A stretch of 57,769 nt of DNA from Chitinophagaceae bacterium (GCA_028288585.1 JAQBNL010000097.1:1-57769), one strand, 5' to 3'. Counted from the first letter of the stretch, positions 33,466-42,524 are shown. Notes: generated by a model from the letters alone, not told the origin. Numbers and translations: made by a program.

Positions 33466-33933
33466 ATGAAAACAATGCTCGTATTATTTTTCGCAATTTT
33501 TCTAACTGTAACTTCTGTAAATGCACAAACAACCGGTTCTGATTACAAAACCGCACTGGGCATAAAATTTTATCCCACCGCTGTAACCTTAAAACATTTC
33601 ATATCAGGTAAGAATGCTTTGGAAGGACTGGGATATTTTTTTAATTATGGGGCAAGAATTACCGGGTTATATGAAATACATGGCAATATCAATAATGCCG
33701 GTGGTTTAAAATGGTATGTAGGTCCCGGGGCGCACATTGGCTTTTATAATACTAAGTATGGCGGTGGAACCAGCATAGGTGTTGATGGTGTTTTGGGCCT
33801 GGATTATAAAATAAATTCTGCTCCTATTAACCTGTCACTCGACTGGCAGCCTTCAATTGAATTTGGAAACGGATTTAATAATGGCTTTTCAGGTAACTGG
33901 GGTGGGATAGCCATCAGGTACGTACTCAACTAA
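33466..33933 (+). CDS. Exported small beta-barrel-like protein
   Basis: A 155-residue protein with signal peptide MKTMLVLFFAIFLTVTSVNA. The mature part consists of amphipathic beta strands with glycine turns: ALGIKFYPTAVTLKHFI, GYFFNYGARITGLYEIHG, GLKWYVGPGAHIGFYNT, GVDGVLGLDYKINSAPINLSL and a final GGIAIRYVLN ending in an aromatic-containing strand, as in small outer-membrane barrels. No function can be assigned. A strong terminator follows. Confidence 0.75.
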   Translation: MKTMLVLFFAIFLTVTSVNAQTTGSDYKTALGIKFYPTAVTLKHFISGKNALEGLGYFFNYGARITGLYEIHGNINNAGGLKWYVGPGAHIGFYNTKYGGGTSIGVDGVLGLDYKINSAPINLSLDWQPSIEFGNGFNNGFSGNWGGIAIRYVLN

Positions 33934-33951
33934 ATCTATTTTTATATAATT

Positions 33952-33980
33952 AATCCCGGTATTACAACCGGGATTTTTTT
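33952..33980 (+). terminator. Rho-independent terminator
   Basis: Stem AATCCCGGT / ACCGGGATT with loop ATTACA, followed by TTTTT, 19 bp after the barrel gene. Confidence 0.88.
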
Positions 33981-34019
33981 ATTTAATAATGTTGTAACTA
34001 TCTTCGGTTATAAATAATT

Positions 34020-34511
34020 GTGTTGCAAAACAAAATAAAGCAATTCATAGATCAGTTTTATCCTCCTTTTAAAAGGCTGATGCCGATTCGTACTTTCAGG
34101 TATGCAGTATGCGGAGGAAGCAATATGCTGCTGGATATTTTTGTGTATTATATCAGCTATAATTTTATTCTTCATAAGGAAATCCTTGATCTTGGTTTCA
34201 TTGCATTTAAACCACATATCGCTGCGCTTTGGATAGCATTCTGCATAAGTTTTCCGATTGGTTTTTTACTTTCTAAATACGTTGTGTTTACAAAGTCTGA
34301 GTTAAGAGGACGGGTACAGCTTTTCAGGTATTTATTAATTGTAGGCGTAAACCTGATACTGAACTATGCTTTTTTAAAAACGCTTGTAGAGTATATGAAT
34401 TTTTATCCGACTATAGCCAGGATATTTACTACCTGCATTATCGTGACTTTTAGTTTTCTCTCACAAAAACATTTTACTTTTAAAGAAAGGAAAGAAAGCC
34501 ATGAGATATAG
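34020..34511 (+). CDS. GtrA-like small membrane protein
   Basis: A 163-residue protein with four hydrophobic segments (about 27-50, 62-84, 96-112 and 122-145). FRYAVCGGSNMLLDIFVYYI at about 26-45 matches the start of the GtrA/DPMS family, and FLSQKHFTFKER near the C-terminus is the family's typical end (xxKxxxF). GtrA proteins are thought to help move lipid-linked sugars across the inner membrane. The start is uncertain: the open frame begins with GTG/TTG at 34020-34025, and the first ATG is at 34080, which would shorten the N-terminal tail but keep all membrane segments. It precedes a sulfatase-like membrane enzyme, suggesting a cell-envelope role. Confidence 0.78.
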   Translation: MLQNKIKQFIDQFYPPFKRLMPIRTFRYAVCGGSNMLLDIFVYYISYNFILHKEILDLGFIAFKPHIAALWIAFCISFPIGFLLSKYVVFTKSELRGRVQLFRYLLIVGVNLILNYAFLKTLVEYMNFYPTIARIFTTCIIVTFSFLSQKHFTFKERKESHEI

Positions 34512-34516
34512 TAAAT

Positions 34517-34668
34517 GTCTGAATCCTGATTTGAAGAGATTAAAAGGGATTAATATGAAAGAAAAAATATAATACCTGCTTCTTTTTTTTTTGAAAAAGA
34601 AGATACAATAAAAATATAAACTGCATTAATCTTATTAATCTAATAATCCAATAAATCATGGTTCAGAC
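34517..34668. repeat. Paired inverted-arm repeat (GTCTGAACCATGATTT family), copy B
   Basis: The left arm begins GTCTGAATCCTGATTT (34517-34532) and continues to AAAGGGATTAATATG; the right arm has CATTAATC, TTATTAATC, AATCC and ends AAATCATGGTTCAGAC (34653-34668). Between them is a hairpin of the type CTTCTTTTT/AAAAAGAAG (about 34579-34602). Same architecture as the 2935-3049 copy. Confidence 0.78.
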
Positions 34669-34828
34669 AATTTTATATGTAGACCCCGGCAGCGGAAGCT
34701 ATCTTATTCAAATAATAATAGCAGGTGTTTTAGGTGCTGTATTTTATATAAAAACGTTTTGGTATAAAATAAAATCAATATTCACTAAGAAAAAATCCGG
34801 CGAGGATGATGGTATAGAAAGTGAATAA
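34658..34828 (+). CDS. 56-residue membrane protein beside the sulfatase-like gene
   Basis: A short gene encoding MVQTILYVDPGSGSYLIQ, then a single membrane helix (about 16-32) and a basic tail rich in Lys. The text YVDPGSGSYLIQ is characteristic of small membrane proteins often found beside sulfatase-like or polysaccharide genes in Bacteroidota. The ATG lies in the right arm of the inverted repeat (AATCATGGTTCAGAC), and an in-frame TAA sits two codons upstream, so the repeat supplies both the start codon and the first four codons. No Shine-Dalgarno is visible. It ends 72 bp before the sulfatase-like gene, so co-transcription is likely. Confidence 0.65.
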   Translation: MVQTILYVDPGSGSYLIQIIIAGVLGAVFYIKTFWYKIKSIFTKKKSGEDDGIESE

Positions 34829-34900
34829 ATTTTTACTGGTAGATAATTATCCATGCTTTCTGCTTCCTGTTGCATTAGTATATGATGTATTGATAAATCA

Positions 34901-36382
34901 ATGAGATCTTTAAAAAAAATACCTCTCTTTCTTTTTTTACTTCCCTTATTTTTTTGTTTACACGGCAGTGTTGAAAATTTTGGGTATGTAACAGCCTCCG
35001 GAGTAATTAAGCTATGCCTTATCATTTTAGCTGTATTGCTTCTTTTCTTTTTTATAATAAAATATTTTACAAAAGACCTTGTTTTTTCTGCCCTCATCGT
35101 TTTTTATATTGGGGTATGGAATTTATTTTTTGGCGCCTTGCAGGATTGGTTAAAAAGCAGGCATATTTTATTATGGCTGGGCAGCTATTCTGTATTGCTT
35201 CCCGTGTTGCTTGTAAGTACAATCACCTGGATAATTTTATTAAAAAGAAATAAAAATTTTCAAAATAAATTACTTTATTACTTTAATATTTTACTGCTCA
35301 TCTATTGCGCTTATGATATTTCTATCCTGATAATTAAATCTTTTAACCACGATAAAAAAACACAGAAAACTCCTGTTGCTTTTAATTATGCTGCGGTTAA
35401 GTCAAGGCCCAATGTATATTATTTATTATTTGATGGTTACCCCGGTTATAAAAGTTTGAAAGACAGGTTTGGATATGCAAACGATTCTCTTTATTCCTAC
35501 TTTAATAAGAATGGTTTCGGAATATTGCCAACCTTTTCCAATTATAATTTAACTTATTTCAGCCTGTCTGCTGTATTTAATATGCAATACACGCAAGAAG
35601 GATTTAATTCGGCCTCCGTTACAGAAAAAGATTACCTGCACCAAATGGTGGAGGTTAAAAATGGAAAAGTTTTTTCCATTTTTTCTAAAATGGGATATTC
35701 AATTAAAAACTTATCAATTTTCAATGTGCAAAACACTCATAGTTTTGCCAATAATGAAACTGTGCCCAGTGATATAGAGCTGTTTACTTATAAAATATTA
35801 TACCGTAAATTTATTAAGGATGTTGGATGGCTGTTCATAACCGGGAAATACCAGGTACCTTTTCTTAAAAAGATCTTTTTTCTTAAAGATGAATTTAACA
35901 AGGGAGTTGAAAGGAACCTATATAATATTATAGGAGAAAAATCAACTAATCCAATTTTTGTCTATTCTCATTTTTTACTTCCACATCCTCCTATATACGT
36001 TGATAGTACAGGAAATTATCTTCCTGATTCAATAATAGATAATAGGGCTACAATACTTAATAAAAATTATTACCTGGGATATATAAAGTACACCAATTCA
36101 AAAATTATCTCTATAAGTAACCAGATAATTAAGGCTGATCCTGGCGCTGTAATAATTGTTATGAGCGATCATGGGTATACTTTTGGTAATATTACTCCTT
36201 CTTATTTTTTTGATAATATTTGTGCGGTCAGGCTAGGTGATTTTATATGTTCAAATTACTACCCATCAAAATTTAGCGGGGTTAATTTCTTTAGATATTT
36301 ATTTAATTGCAGGTACAATCAAAATTTTCCCTATCTAAAAGATACCATCGTAGAGTTAAAGGATTATTTGCCACCACGGTAA
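34901..36382 (+). CDS. Membrane-anchored sulfatase/phosphatase-superfamily protein
   Basis: A 493-residue protein. About five hydrophobic segments fill residues 1-150, followed by a periplasmic alkaline-phosphatase-superfamily domain (from about 165). RPNVYYLLFDGYPGYKSL holds the first metal-binding Asp, NYNLTYFSLSAVFNMQY probably the nucleophile (Thr or Ser; not the Cys of true sulfatases), HFLLPHPP a substrate-side His and VMSDHGYTFG the metal-binding Asp-His. This layout resembles lipid A phosphoethanolamine transferases and LTA-synthase-like proteins, so a phosphate- or phospholipid-group transferase of the envelope is most likely, with substrate unknown. It follows the GtrA-like and 56-residue membrane genes. 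Confidence 0.8.
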   Translation: MRSLKKIPLFLFLLPLFFCLHGSVENFGYVTASGVIKLCLIILAVLLLFFFIIKYFTKDLVFSALIVFYIGVWNLFFGALQDWLKSRHILLWLGSYSVLLPVLLVSTITWIILLKRNKNFQNKLLYYFNILLLIYCAYDISILIIKSFNHDKKTQKTPVAFNYAAVKSRPNVYYLLFDGYPGYKSLKDRFGYANDSLYSYFNKNGFGILPTFSNYNLTYFSLSAVFNMQYTQEGFNSASVTEKDYLHQMVEVKNGKVFSIFSKMGYSIKNLSIFNVQNTHSFANNETVPSDIELFTYKILYRKFIKDVGWLFITGKYQVPFLKKIFFLKDEFNKGVERNLYNIIGEKSTNPIFVYSHFLLPHPPIYVDSTGNYLPDSIIDNRATILNKNYYLGYIKYTNSKIISISNQIIKADPGAVIIVMSDHGYTFGNITPSYFFDNICAVRLGDFICSNYYPSKFSGVNFFRYLFNCRYNQNFPYLKDTIVELKDYLPPR

Positions 36383-36421
36383 ATGATACCTGGATATGAC
36401 AATTTTTCACAAAAATCGCTG

Positions 36422-36436
36422 TGGCACAATCATTGA
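36422..36436 (+). promoter_or_regulatory. Sigma-54-like promoter candidate for dnaK
   Basis: TGGCACAATCATTGA has TGGCAC and TTGA with the required 10 bases between GG and GA, close to the -24/-12 consensus (TGGCAC-N5-TTGC). It lies 24 bp upstream of the ATG. The last base deviates (A for C). Confidence 0.4.
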
Positions 36437-36460
36437 CAATTCTTTATAAAATTATTAATC

Positions 36461-38386
36461 ATGGGAAAGATAATAGGTATAGACTTAGGAACAACCAATA
36501 GCTGCGTTGCAGTTATGGAAGGTAATGAACCTGTAGTGATAGCAAACGATGAGGGCCGCAGAACGACCCCGTCGGTAGTCGCTTTTTTAAAAAACGGGGA
36601 AAGAAAAGTGGGTGACCCTGCAAAGCGCCAGGCAATTACCAATGCTCAAAACACTATTATGAGTGTTAAGCGTTTTATGGGACATAAATGGGATGAAGTG
36701 ACGACCGAGGCGGGACACTGGAGTTATAAAGTTGTAAAAGGTGACAATAATACTGTTCGAATTGATATAGATGGCAGGCAATATACGCCGCAGGAAATTT
36801 CTGCAATGATTCTTCAAAAAATGAAGAAAACTGCAGAAGATTATTTAGGGCAGGAAGTTACTGAAGCCGTAATTACAGTACCTGCCTATTTTAATGATGC
36901 ACAACGGCAGGCTACAAAAGAGGCCGGTGAAATTGCAGGCTTAACAGTTCGCAGGATAATTAATGAGCCAACAGCCGCAGCATTGGCTTATGGTCTTGAT
37001 AAAAAACATAAAGATCAAAAAATAGCAGTGTTTGATTTGGGTGGTGGTACATTCGATATCTCTATTCTTGAATTAGGTGAAGGAGTATTTGAAGTAAAAT
37101 CAACCAATGGTGATACTCACTTAGGTGGTGATGATTTTGATAAAGTAATTATGGATTGGCTGGCCGATGAATTTAAAAAAGATGAGGCTATTGATCTTCG
37201 TAAAGACCCTATGAGCTGGCAGCGTTTAAAAGAAGCTGCAGAAAAAGCAAAAGTTGAATTATCATCATCCAGCGAAACAGAAATTAATCTCCCTTATGTT
37301 ACAGCTGTTGATGGCGTTCCAAAGCATTTGGTTAAGAAATTAACCCGTGCAAAATTTGAACAACTTGCTGATGACTTGTTTGCAAGATGTTTAAAGCCAT
37401 GTGAGCTTGCATTAAAAGATGCCGGGATTGATAAATCAAAAATTGATGAAGTGATATTGGTGGGTGGTAGTACACGTATCCCTAAAGTGCAGGAAATTGT
37501 TGAAAATTTCTTCGGCAAAAAACCACACAAAGGCGTTAACCCTGATGAGGTAGTTGCCATTGGTGCAGCCATACAGGGTGGTGTATTAACCGGCGAAGTA
37601 AAAGATGTGTTATTATTGGACGTTACTCCTCTTTCTCTTGGTATAGAAACCATGGGTGGTGTAATGACAAGATTGATAGAAAGTAACACAACCATTCCAA
37701 CAAAGAAAACAGAAGTGTTCTCAACAGCCAGTGATAACCAGCCCGGCGTTCAGATACATGTGTTGCAGGGTGAAAGACCTTTGGCTTCTCAAAATAAAAG
37801 TTTGGGTACATTTAATTTAGATGGTATACCGCCGGCGCCAAGAGGTGTTCCGCAGGTAGAAGTAACTTTTGATATTGATGCCAATGGTATCTTACATGTT
37901 AACGCAAAAGATAAAGGCACCGGAAAATCTCACAACATTCGTATAGAAGCTGGCAGCGGTTTAAGCAAAGAAGAAATTGAAAAGATGAAGAATGAGGCAA
38001 AAGCAAATGAGGCAACTGATAAAGAAGCAAAAGAAAAAATAGAAAAGATAAACCAGGCAGACAGTTTAATATTCCAGACCGAAAAACAATTGAAAGAGTA
38101 CGGAGATAAAATTCCTGAAGATAAAAAAGGCCCGATAGAAAGCGCTCTTGCTAAATTAAAAGAAGCACATAAATCGCAGGACATAGCAGCGATAGATACT
38201 GCAGTTACTGAAATGAATACTGCATGGACAGCAGCCAGTGAAGAATTATACAAAGCATCTCAGGGTGCAGGTGCAGAAGGCGGCGCTCCCAATGGAGATG
38301 GACAACAACAGGAGGGTGGAAATGGTGAGCAACAAGGCCAGGGTACTGAAAATGTAACTGACGCTGAATTTGAAGAAGTGAAATAA
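36461..38386 (+). CDS. dnaK: Chaperone DnaK (Hsp70)
   Basis: A 641-residue ATP-driven folding chaperone. The nucleotide domain starts [17 protein letters not shown] (about residues 5-20), with [18 protein letters not shown] (about 190-207) and [20 protein letters not shown] near 334-353. [17 protein letters not shown] opens the peptide-binding domain (about 385-505), and a helical lid ends in [11 protein letters not shown], the standard C-terminal tail. Partners dnaJ and grpE are not in this window. The [10 protein letters not shown] linker is glutamine- and glycine-rich but normal for the family. A terminator follows 23 bp after the stop. Confidence 0.98.
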   Translation: MGKIIGIDLGTTNSCVAVMEGNEPVVIANDEGRRTTPSVVAFLKNGERKVGDPAKRQAITNAQNTIMSVKRFMGHKWDEVTTEAGHWSYKVVKGDNNTVRIDIDGRQYTPQEISAMILQKMKKTAEDYLGQEVTEAVITVPAYFNDAQRQATKEAGEIAGLTVRRIINEPTAAALAYGLDKKHKDQKIAVFDLGGGTFDISILELGEGVFEVKSTNGDTHLGGDDFDKVIMDWLADEFKKDEAIDLRKDPMSWQRLKEAAEKAKVELSSSSETEINLPYVTAVDGVPKHLVKKLTRAKFEQLADDLFARCLKPCELALKDAGIDKSKIDEVILVGGSTRIPKVQEIVENFFGKKPHKGVNPDEVVAIGAAIQGGVLTGEVKDVLLLDVTPLSLGIETMGGVMTRLIESNTTIPTKKTEVFSTASDNQPGVQIHVLQGERPLASQNKSLGTFNLDGIPPAPRGVPQVEVTFDIDANGILHVNAKDKGTGKSHNIRIEAGSGLSKEEIEKMKNEAKANEATDKEAKEKIEKINQADSLIFQTEKQLKEYGDKIPEDKKGPIESALAKLKEAHKSQDIAAIDTAVTEMNTAWTAASEELYKASQGAGAEGGAPNGDGQQQEGGNGEQQGQGTENVTDAEFEEVK

Positions 38387-38408
38387 AGATTTATCCAAAC
38401 AATTTATA

Positions 38409-38436
38409 AAGGCTATCCAATAGGGTAGCCTTTTTT
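38409..38436 (+). terminator. Rho-independent terminator after dnaK
   Basis: Stem GGCTATCC / GGGTAGCC with loop AATA and six T following. A similar stem is reused after two other genes at 38954 and 41338. Confidence 0.9.
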
Positions 38437-38495
38437 GTTAAATACAATTTTCAAAACATGGTACGTCCTTTGTTTTATAATAAGCTAAAAATTAA

Positions 38496-38501
38496 AGGAG
38501 G
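38496..38501 (+). promoter_or_regulatory. Unusually strong Shine-Dalgarno (AGGAGG)
   Basis: AGGAGG lies 8 bases before the ATG at 38510. Most genes in the window lack any such site, which suggests high or early translation of this small exported protein. Confidence 0.75.
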
Positions 38502-38509
38502 ACAAAATC

Positions 38510-38899
38510 ATGAAAACATTATCACTTATTATCGCAGTTTTTTTTACGGTGTCATCAGTTTCTGCACAGAATAACAATGGAAATGGCAGGAGGCATTATA
38601 ATAACCAAAGTATTGTTACCGTAAATGTAAACAGTAACACAAGGAATGAAATACGGATAGACGGACAGGATTATGGCCGGGGAACTAATAATGTTATTTC
38701 CATTACTGATCTTCAGCCGGGACAACATACTTTACAGGTTATTGAACGAAGGGGCATAAAGGGTGTTCTTAACGGACGTGGTAACACAAATGCCACTACC
38801 ACATTCAATGTAAGAGAAGGGTATGATATGCAGATAACTGTAAATGCCAATGGAAGAACCAGGATAAGGGAAACAAGAAGCAGAAATTACCGGAGATAG
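38510..38899 (+). CDS. Small exported protein with PEGA-like fold
   Basis: A 129-residue protein with signal peptide MKTLSLIIAVFFTVSSVSA. An Asn/Gly/Arg-rich stretch (NNNGNGRRHYNNQS) precedes a beta-rich module, TRNEIRIDGQDYGRG at about 44-58 and LQPGQHTLQVIERRG at about 65-79, similar to PEGA-type domains, and an Arg-rich C-terminus (RTRIRETRSRNYRR). The high positive charge and Asn content suggest contact with nucleic acid or polyanionic surface polymers, but this is inference. It has a very good ribosome site and its own terminator. Confidence 0.72.
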   Translation: MKTLSLIIAVFFTVSSVSAQNNNGNGRRHYNNQSIVTVNVNSNTRNEIRIDGQDYGRGTNNVISITDLQPGQHTLQVIERRGIKGVLNGRGNTNATTTFNVREGYDMQITVNANGRTRIRETRSRNYRR

Positions 38900-38953
38900 A
38901 GTGACAAAAAATAATTCTTATTAAATTTTATTTAGTCTATACATTTTTTATAC

Positions 38954-38985
38954 AGGGCTATCCATCAGGGTAGCCTTCTTTTTTG
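38954..38985 (+). terminator. Rho-independent terminator
   Basis: Stem AGGGCTATCC / GGGTAGCCTT, loop ATCA, followed by CTTTTTT; two G-U or mismatched positions. It ends the transcript of the small exported protein gene. Confidence 0.8.
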
Positions 38986-39070
38986 TAATATTTAAAGCTG
39001 TCTATCACTGCCTGTAACAAGTGTTTAAGAAATATTCCTGAGCTACAAATATTAAATGAATACCTTCAGC

Positions 39071-39117
39071 TAAAGCAGGGAAACAAAATGCCTGCTTTAC
39101 ATTTCCTGTTTTTTTTA
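39071..39117 (+). terminator. Hairpin with T tract
   Basis: Perfect 9-bp stem TAAAGCAGG / CCTGCTTTA with an 11-base loop, then CATTTCCTG and eight T. It lacks an obvious gene to terminate and may belong to an unannotated short RNA. Confidence 0.5.
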
Positions 39118-39233
39118 TTTCGGCCCACTCCCTAAAAAATTATTTTTTTGTCATTTCCTTTTGTTGAATTCCAAAAACAGCGTTGTAAGAATTTTTTAAA
39201 TATCATTCCCTCAAAACAAGTATAAAAATTATT

Positions 39234-40481
39234 ATGATGAGAATATTTACAATTAGTTTTCCGTTTTTTCTACTCGTAATAAGCAGCCCGGTATTTGGGC
39301 AAACAACGGTAGTGCTTTCTGCTGCAAAGGACAATACTATATTCCAGAATTATTTACAATATAGCAATGGAAGCGGTAATGAATTTGCTATAGGAAATAA
39401 TGATAGTTATCAAAGCAGGCGGTCACTTATAAAATTTGATGTTGCCGCTTCTGTTCCTGTTGGAGCTACTATTACGGCAGTTACGCTAATATTAAATGTT
39501 GCCCAAAATTTTCGTGGTCCACACGATGCAAAATTATATAAACTTTTAACTGATTGGGGAGAAGGTACATCAACGGCAAATGGATATGCTGGACAAGGGA
39601 ATACGGCTACTGGTAACGATGCTACCTGGAATTGTGCTAAGGCAGTGGCTGGCGGAGCTACTTGTGTAACGGCCTGGACAGCCGCAGGCGGTGATTTCAG
39701 CGCCACACTTTCAGCAAATACTACAGTCGATCAAGGTTCACCTGCGTGGACGGGCTTACAAATGGTAGCAGATGTACAGTCATGGCTGAGTTCTCCTTCA
39801 AATAATTTTGGTTGGACCATTATAGGAGATGAATCTATTGCATATACTCCAATATTTTTTGCATCAAGGGAAAATAGTACTACGGCTATCCAGCCGCAAC
39901 TTTCTGTTACTTATACTCCTGCTGTTCCTTTACCCGTAACATTTACAGGTGTAAAAGTTTTCAGTAAGAATACAGGAGTGCAGGTAGAATGGACAACCCA
40001 GCAGGAAATAAATATAGAAAGGTATGAAGTGGAAAGGTCAACAGATGCACAGCAATTTAGTAAAATAGGAAGTGTGCAGGCAAACAACAGAAGTGTTGTA
40101 AATAACTATAATTTACTGGATGTAAATCCATATAGCGGTGTTAACTTTTACCGAATAAAAATAATTGACAGGGCAAGTAAGGTAACCTATAGTGAGATCG
40201 TAAAAGTAAGTGTGGCAAGCAGTCTTTCACAAGTAACAATCTCTCCAAATCCTGTACGTGGCAATACAATTACTTTGCTGTTAAGTAATTTGCAGAAGGG
40301 GAACTATACCATAAGATTATTCGATAAACTGGGTCGGCAACTGTTGAGTAAAGTAATAGAATACGATAGTGGTTCTGTTACAGAGAGCATATCGCTTTCA
40401 AAAGTAATGGCGCCGGGTGCGTACCAACTTAAGGTTACCGGAAATGGAAATACACTTACCAGGCAGGTAATAAAGAATTAA
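39234..40481 (+). CDS. DNRLRE-domain protein secreted by type IX secretion
   Basis: A 415-residue exported protein. Signal peptide at about 1-23; DNRLRE-type jelly-roll (about 25-225) beginning VLSAAKDNTIFQNYLQYSNG with SRRSLIKFDVAA; a linker FTGVKVFSKNTGVQVEWTTQ (about 240-260), a fibronectin-like unit; and the C-terminal sorting domain with ISPNPVRGNTITLLLSN, LFDKLGRQLLS and GAYQLKVTGNGNTLTRQVIKN (about 335-415), the hallmark of type A T9SS cargo. It is thus transported across the outer membrane and probably attached to the surface. Its ligand is unknown. Confidence 0.9.
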   Translation: MMRIFTISFPFFLLVISSPVFGQTTVVLSAAKDNTIFQNYLQYSNGSGNEFAIGNNDSYQSRRSLIKFDVAASVPVGATITAVTLILNVAQNFRGPHDAKLYKLLTDWGEGTSTANGYAGQGNTATGNDATWNCAKAVAGGATCVTAWTAAGGDFSATLSANTTVDQGSPAWTGLQMVADVQSWLSSPSNNFGWTIIGDESIAYTPIFFASRENSTTAIQPQLSVTYTPAVPLPVTFTGVKVFSKNTGVQVEWTTQQEINIERYEVERSTDAQQFSKIGSVQANNRSVVNNYNLLDVNPYSGVNFYRIKIIDRASKVTYSEIVKVSVASSLSQVTISPNPVRGNTITLLLSNLQKGNYTIRLFDKLGRQLLSKVIEYDSGSVTESISLSKVMAPGAYQLKVTGNGNTLTRQVIKN

Positions 40482-40498
40482 ATTATTGTAAAGAATTT

Positions 40499-40783
40499 TT
40501 AAAACGGGGTACCCCGGTTGCCAGGCCGTACTACTGTAAATTTTTCTATCCTGTTACTGATCTTGCTATGTATACCTGCGGGATATTCATCAGCATCATT
40601 TTGCAGTTCTATTTCATTGTCTCCAAAGTGTTGTGCAAAAGCAGGAAATTGTTTTTCAGTTAATTCTACATAACAATACTTTTCATCTTCAGTTTGCGGA
40701 ACACACATTTCTACATAACTTCCTTTATAGGTGGTCAACACTTCTTTAAATAAATTAGGGGGCTTTAAAAACTTATAGATCAT
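40499..40783 (-). CDS. Hypothetical 94-residue protein
   Basis: The start is taken at the ATG 40783; the two extra residues of the longer frame would need a TTG. The protein is acidic and globular: MIYKFLKPPNLFKEVLTTYK, EMCVPQTEDEKYCYVELTEKQ and a hydrophilic tail. I recognise no family. It is convergent with the T9SS gene (17 bp between stops) and stands alone. Confidence 0.5.
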   Translation of the reverse strand: MIYKFLKPPNLFKEVLTTYKGSYVEMCVPQTEDEKYCYVELTEKQFPAFAQHFGDNEIELQNDADEYPAGIHSKISNRIEKFTVVRPGNRGTPF

Positions 40784-41017
40784 CTGCAAATATACTTACA
40801 TGCTCTGTGGTATGCCTGAATAGCTTTGCCGAAAAACATAAAATATCGTTAAGCAATCTGCAATTTTGAGACAGGTTTATTTTACCGGCATCATTATATA
40901 ATCTATTTATATTTTAATTATACTGCCCTGTGTTATTTACAATTCTTCCAATAAAATGCCTGTTAAAGTAATTTGGGCATGATTGCTGCCTTATATACAC
41001 AAACAAATAGTACAATT

Positions 41018-41314
41018 ATGAAAAAGATACTTTTAATGGCAATACTTGGTGGCCTTACTTATTTTGGCGCAGCTGCACAAGGCAATTCAGCTTATGGCCA
41101 TAGTCATAAAAAAGCTAAGAAGCATCACCATGTTGCCTATCATAATAATACAGACCGTACGGCAATTAATGTAAGACATAGAACAGCGATACGAACTGTT
41201 AAACAAAATGACGCTCTTTCTAATCGTCAACAAAAAGACCTGGTAAAACAAGCCAATACTACCCATAAAGTAGAGATGAAAAGAGAAACTATGAGCAATA
41301 AAGGGAAAAAATAA
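41018..41314 (+). CDS. Small exported basic protein
   Basis: A 98-residue protein. The start is taken at the ATG giving MKKILLMAILGGLTYFGAAAQ, a textbook signal peptide; the longer frame from 40973 would place it internally. The mature part is His/Lys-rich (HSHKKAKKHHHVAYHNN) and without hydrophobic core. It could bind metal or polyanions, but no function is assigned. It ends at a hairpin terminator. Confidence 0.65.
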   Translation: MKKILLMAILGGLTYFGAAAQGNSAYGHSHKKAKKHHHVAYHNNTDRTAINVRHRTAIRTVKQNDALSNRQQKDLVKQANTTHKVEMKRETMSNKGKK

Positions 41315-41337
41315 AATTTAACTAAGATTATTAATTC

Positions 41338-41366
41338 AGGTTATCCGAATGGGTAACCTTTTTTTA
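41338..41366 (+). terminator. Rho-independent terminator
   Basis: Stem AGGTTATCC / GGGTAACCT, loop GAAT, then seven T. Just upstream of trhO. Confidence 0.88.
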
Positions 41367-41383
41367 TTTTTTAAATTTGCAGC

Positions 41384-42442
41384 ATGGCAGTACTGCACAA
41401 TAAAATTTCTCAAAAAGAACTTAAGCAACGTCTTTATGAAGAGACGGAGCCAAGAACTACTTTAAGTTTTTATCAATATGCAAAAATTGATGACCCTAAA
41501 GCTTTCCGTGATGAGCTGTATAAAAACCTTGATGCATTAAAAGTTTTTGGAAGAATTTATGTTGCAGAGGAAGGCATCAATGCGCAACTGAGTGTGCCTC
41601 AAAATAATTTTGAATCTTTTAAAAAATATCTTCACTCCATTTCTTTTTTAAATAATGTAAGATTGAATATTGCAGTTGATGATGATCCCGAAAGCGATCG
41701 GAACAAGCGTGGTAAAGGTTTTTGGGTTTTAAAAATAAAAGTGAGAGATAAAATTGTTGCTGATGGCATTACCGACGCTGATTTTAATATGGAGAAAAAA
41801 GGTAAGTACGTTGATGCAAAACAATTCAATGAACTCACTAATGATCCTGATACAATAGTGGTTGACATGCGCAACCATTATGAATATGAAGTAGGTCATT
41901 TTGAGAATGCTATCGAAATTCCTTCTGATACTTTTCGTGAGCAGTTACCTATGGCGGTTAACATGCTGAAAGAAAATAAAGACAAGAATATCATTATGTA
42001 TTGCACCGGCGGCATCAGGTGTGAGAAAGCAAGTGCCTACATGCTGCACAATGGATTTAAAAATGTGTTTCATTTGGAAGGAGGCATTATCAACTACGCC
42101 AACACTGTAAAAGAAGAAGAACTCCCCAATAAATTCAAAGGGAAAAATTTTGTATTTGATGATAGGCTGGGGGAGAAGATAGGCAGTGAAGTTATCAGCC
42201 ATTGCCATCAGTGCGGCAAAGCAAGTGACACACATACCAATTGTAAAAATGATGGCTGTCATCTTTTATTTATCCAATGCGAAGACTGTGCAAAAAAATA
42301 TGATGGCTGCTGCAGTGATGAATGCCAATCTATTTATAATATGCCCGAAGGTGAACAAAAAGAATTACGCAAAGGAAAGATGAATGGGATGATGGTGTTT
42401 AATAAATCGAGACATAGGTTAAGGCCGAAGTTAAAGGGTTGA
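41384..42442 (+). CDS. trhO: tRNA uridine(34) hydroxylase TrhO (rhodanese family)
   Basis: A 352-residue protein of the YceA/TrhO family, which makes 5-hydroxyuridine at the tRNA wobble position using oxygen. An N-terminal acylphosphatase-like domain (about 20-115) with [12 protein letters not shown] is followed by a rhodanese domain (about 140-245) with [19 protein letters not shown] and the catalytic cysteine in [15 protein letters not shown] near 208. A C-terminal Cys-rich zinc-binding tail (about 268-310) has [17 protein letters not shown] and [16 protein letters not shown]. The last codons are inside a 55-bp tandem duplication (42425-42524). Confidence 0.93.
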   Translation: MAVLHNKISQKELKQRLYEETEPRTTLSFYQYAKIDDPKAFRDELYKNLDALKVFGRIYVAEEGINAQLSVPQNNFESFKKYLHSISFLNNVRLNIAVDDDPESDRNKRGKGFWVLKIKVRDKIVADGITDADFNMEKKGKYVDAKQFNELTNDPDTIVVDMRNHYEYEVGHFENAIEIPSDTFREQLPMAVNMLKENKDKNIIMYCTGGIRCEKASAYMLHNGFKNVFHLEGGIINYANTVKEEELPNKFKGKNFVFDDRLGEKIGSEVISHCHQCGKASDTHTNCKNDGCHLLFIQCEDCAKKYDGCCSDECQSIYNMPEGEQKELRKGKMNGMMVFNKSRHRLRPKLKG

Positions 42443-42524
42443 AACTTTTTTGTTGGTCCGCGACCAACAACGGCCAGGGCCTAAGTTAAAAGGCTGAAAC
42501 TTTTTTGTTGGCCCCGCAAGTTTG
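42421..42524. repeat. Tandem duplication of the trhO 3' end
   Basis: AAGTTAAAGGGTTGAAAC with TTTTTTGTTGGTCCGC (42428-42462) recurs as AAGTTAAAAGGCTGAAAC with TTTTTTGTTGGCCCCGC (42482-42517), about 55 bp apart. The first copy includes the last codons and TGA of trhO; the second is non-coding and slightly diverged. Confidence 0.75.

Larger units (their letters stand above)
38900..39233. other. 334-bp gap with two hairpins
   Basis: It holds a terminator at 38954-38985, then AT-rich text without an open frame, and a second perfect 9-bp stem TAAAGCAGG/CCTGCTTTA (39071-39099) followed by TTTCCTG and a T run, which could end a short untranslated RNA or serve as a transcription block before the T9SS gene. 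No gene is seen. Confidence 0.6.
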
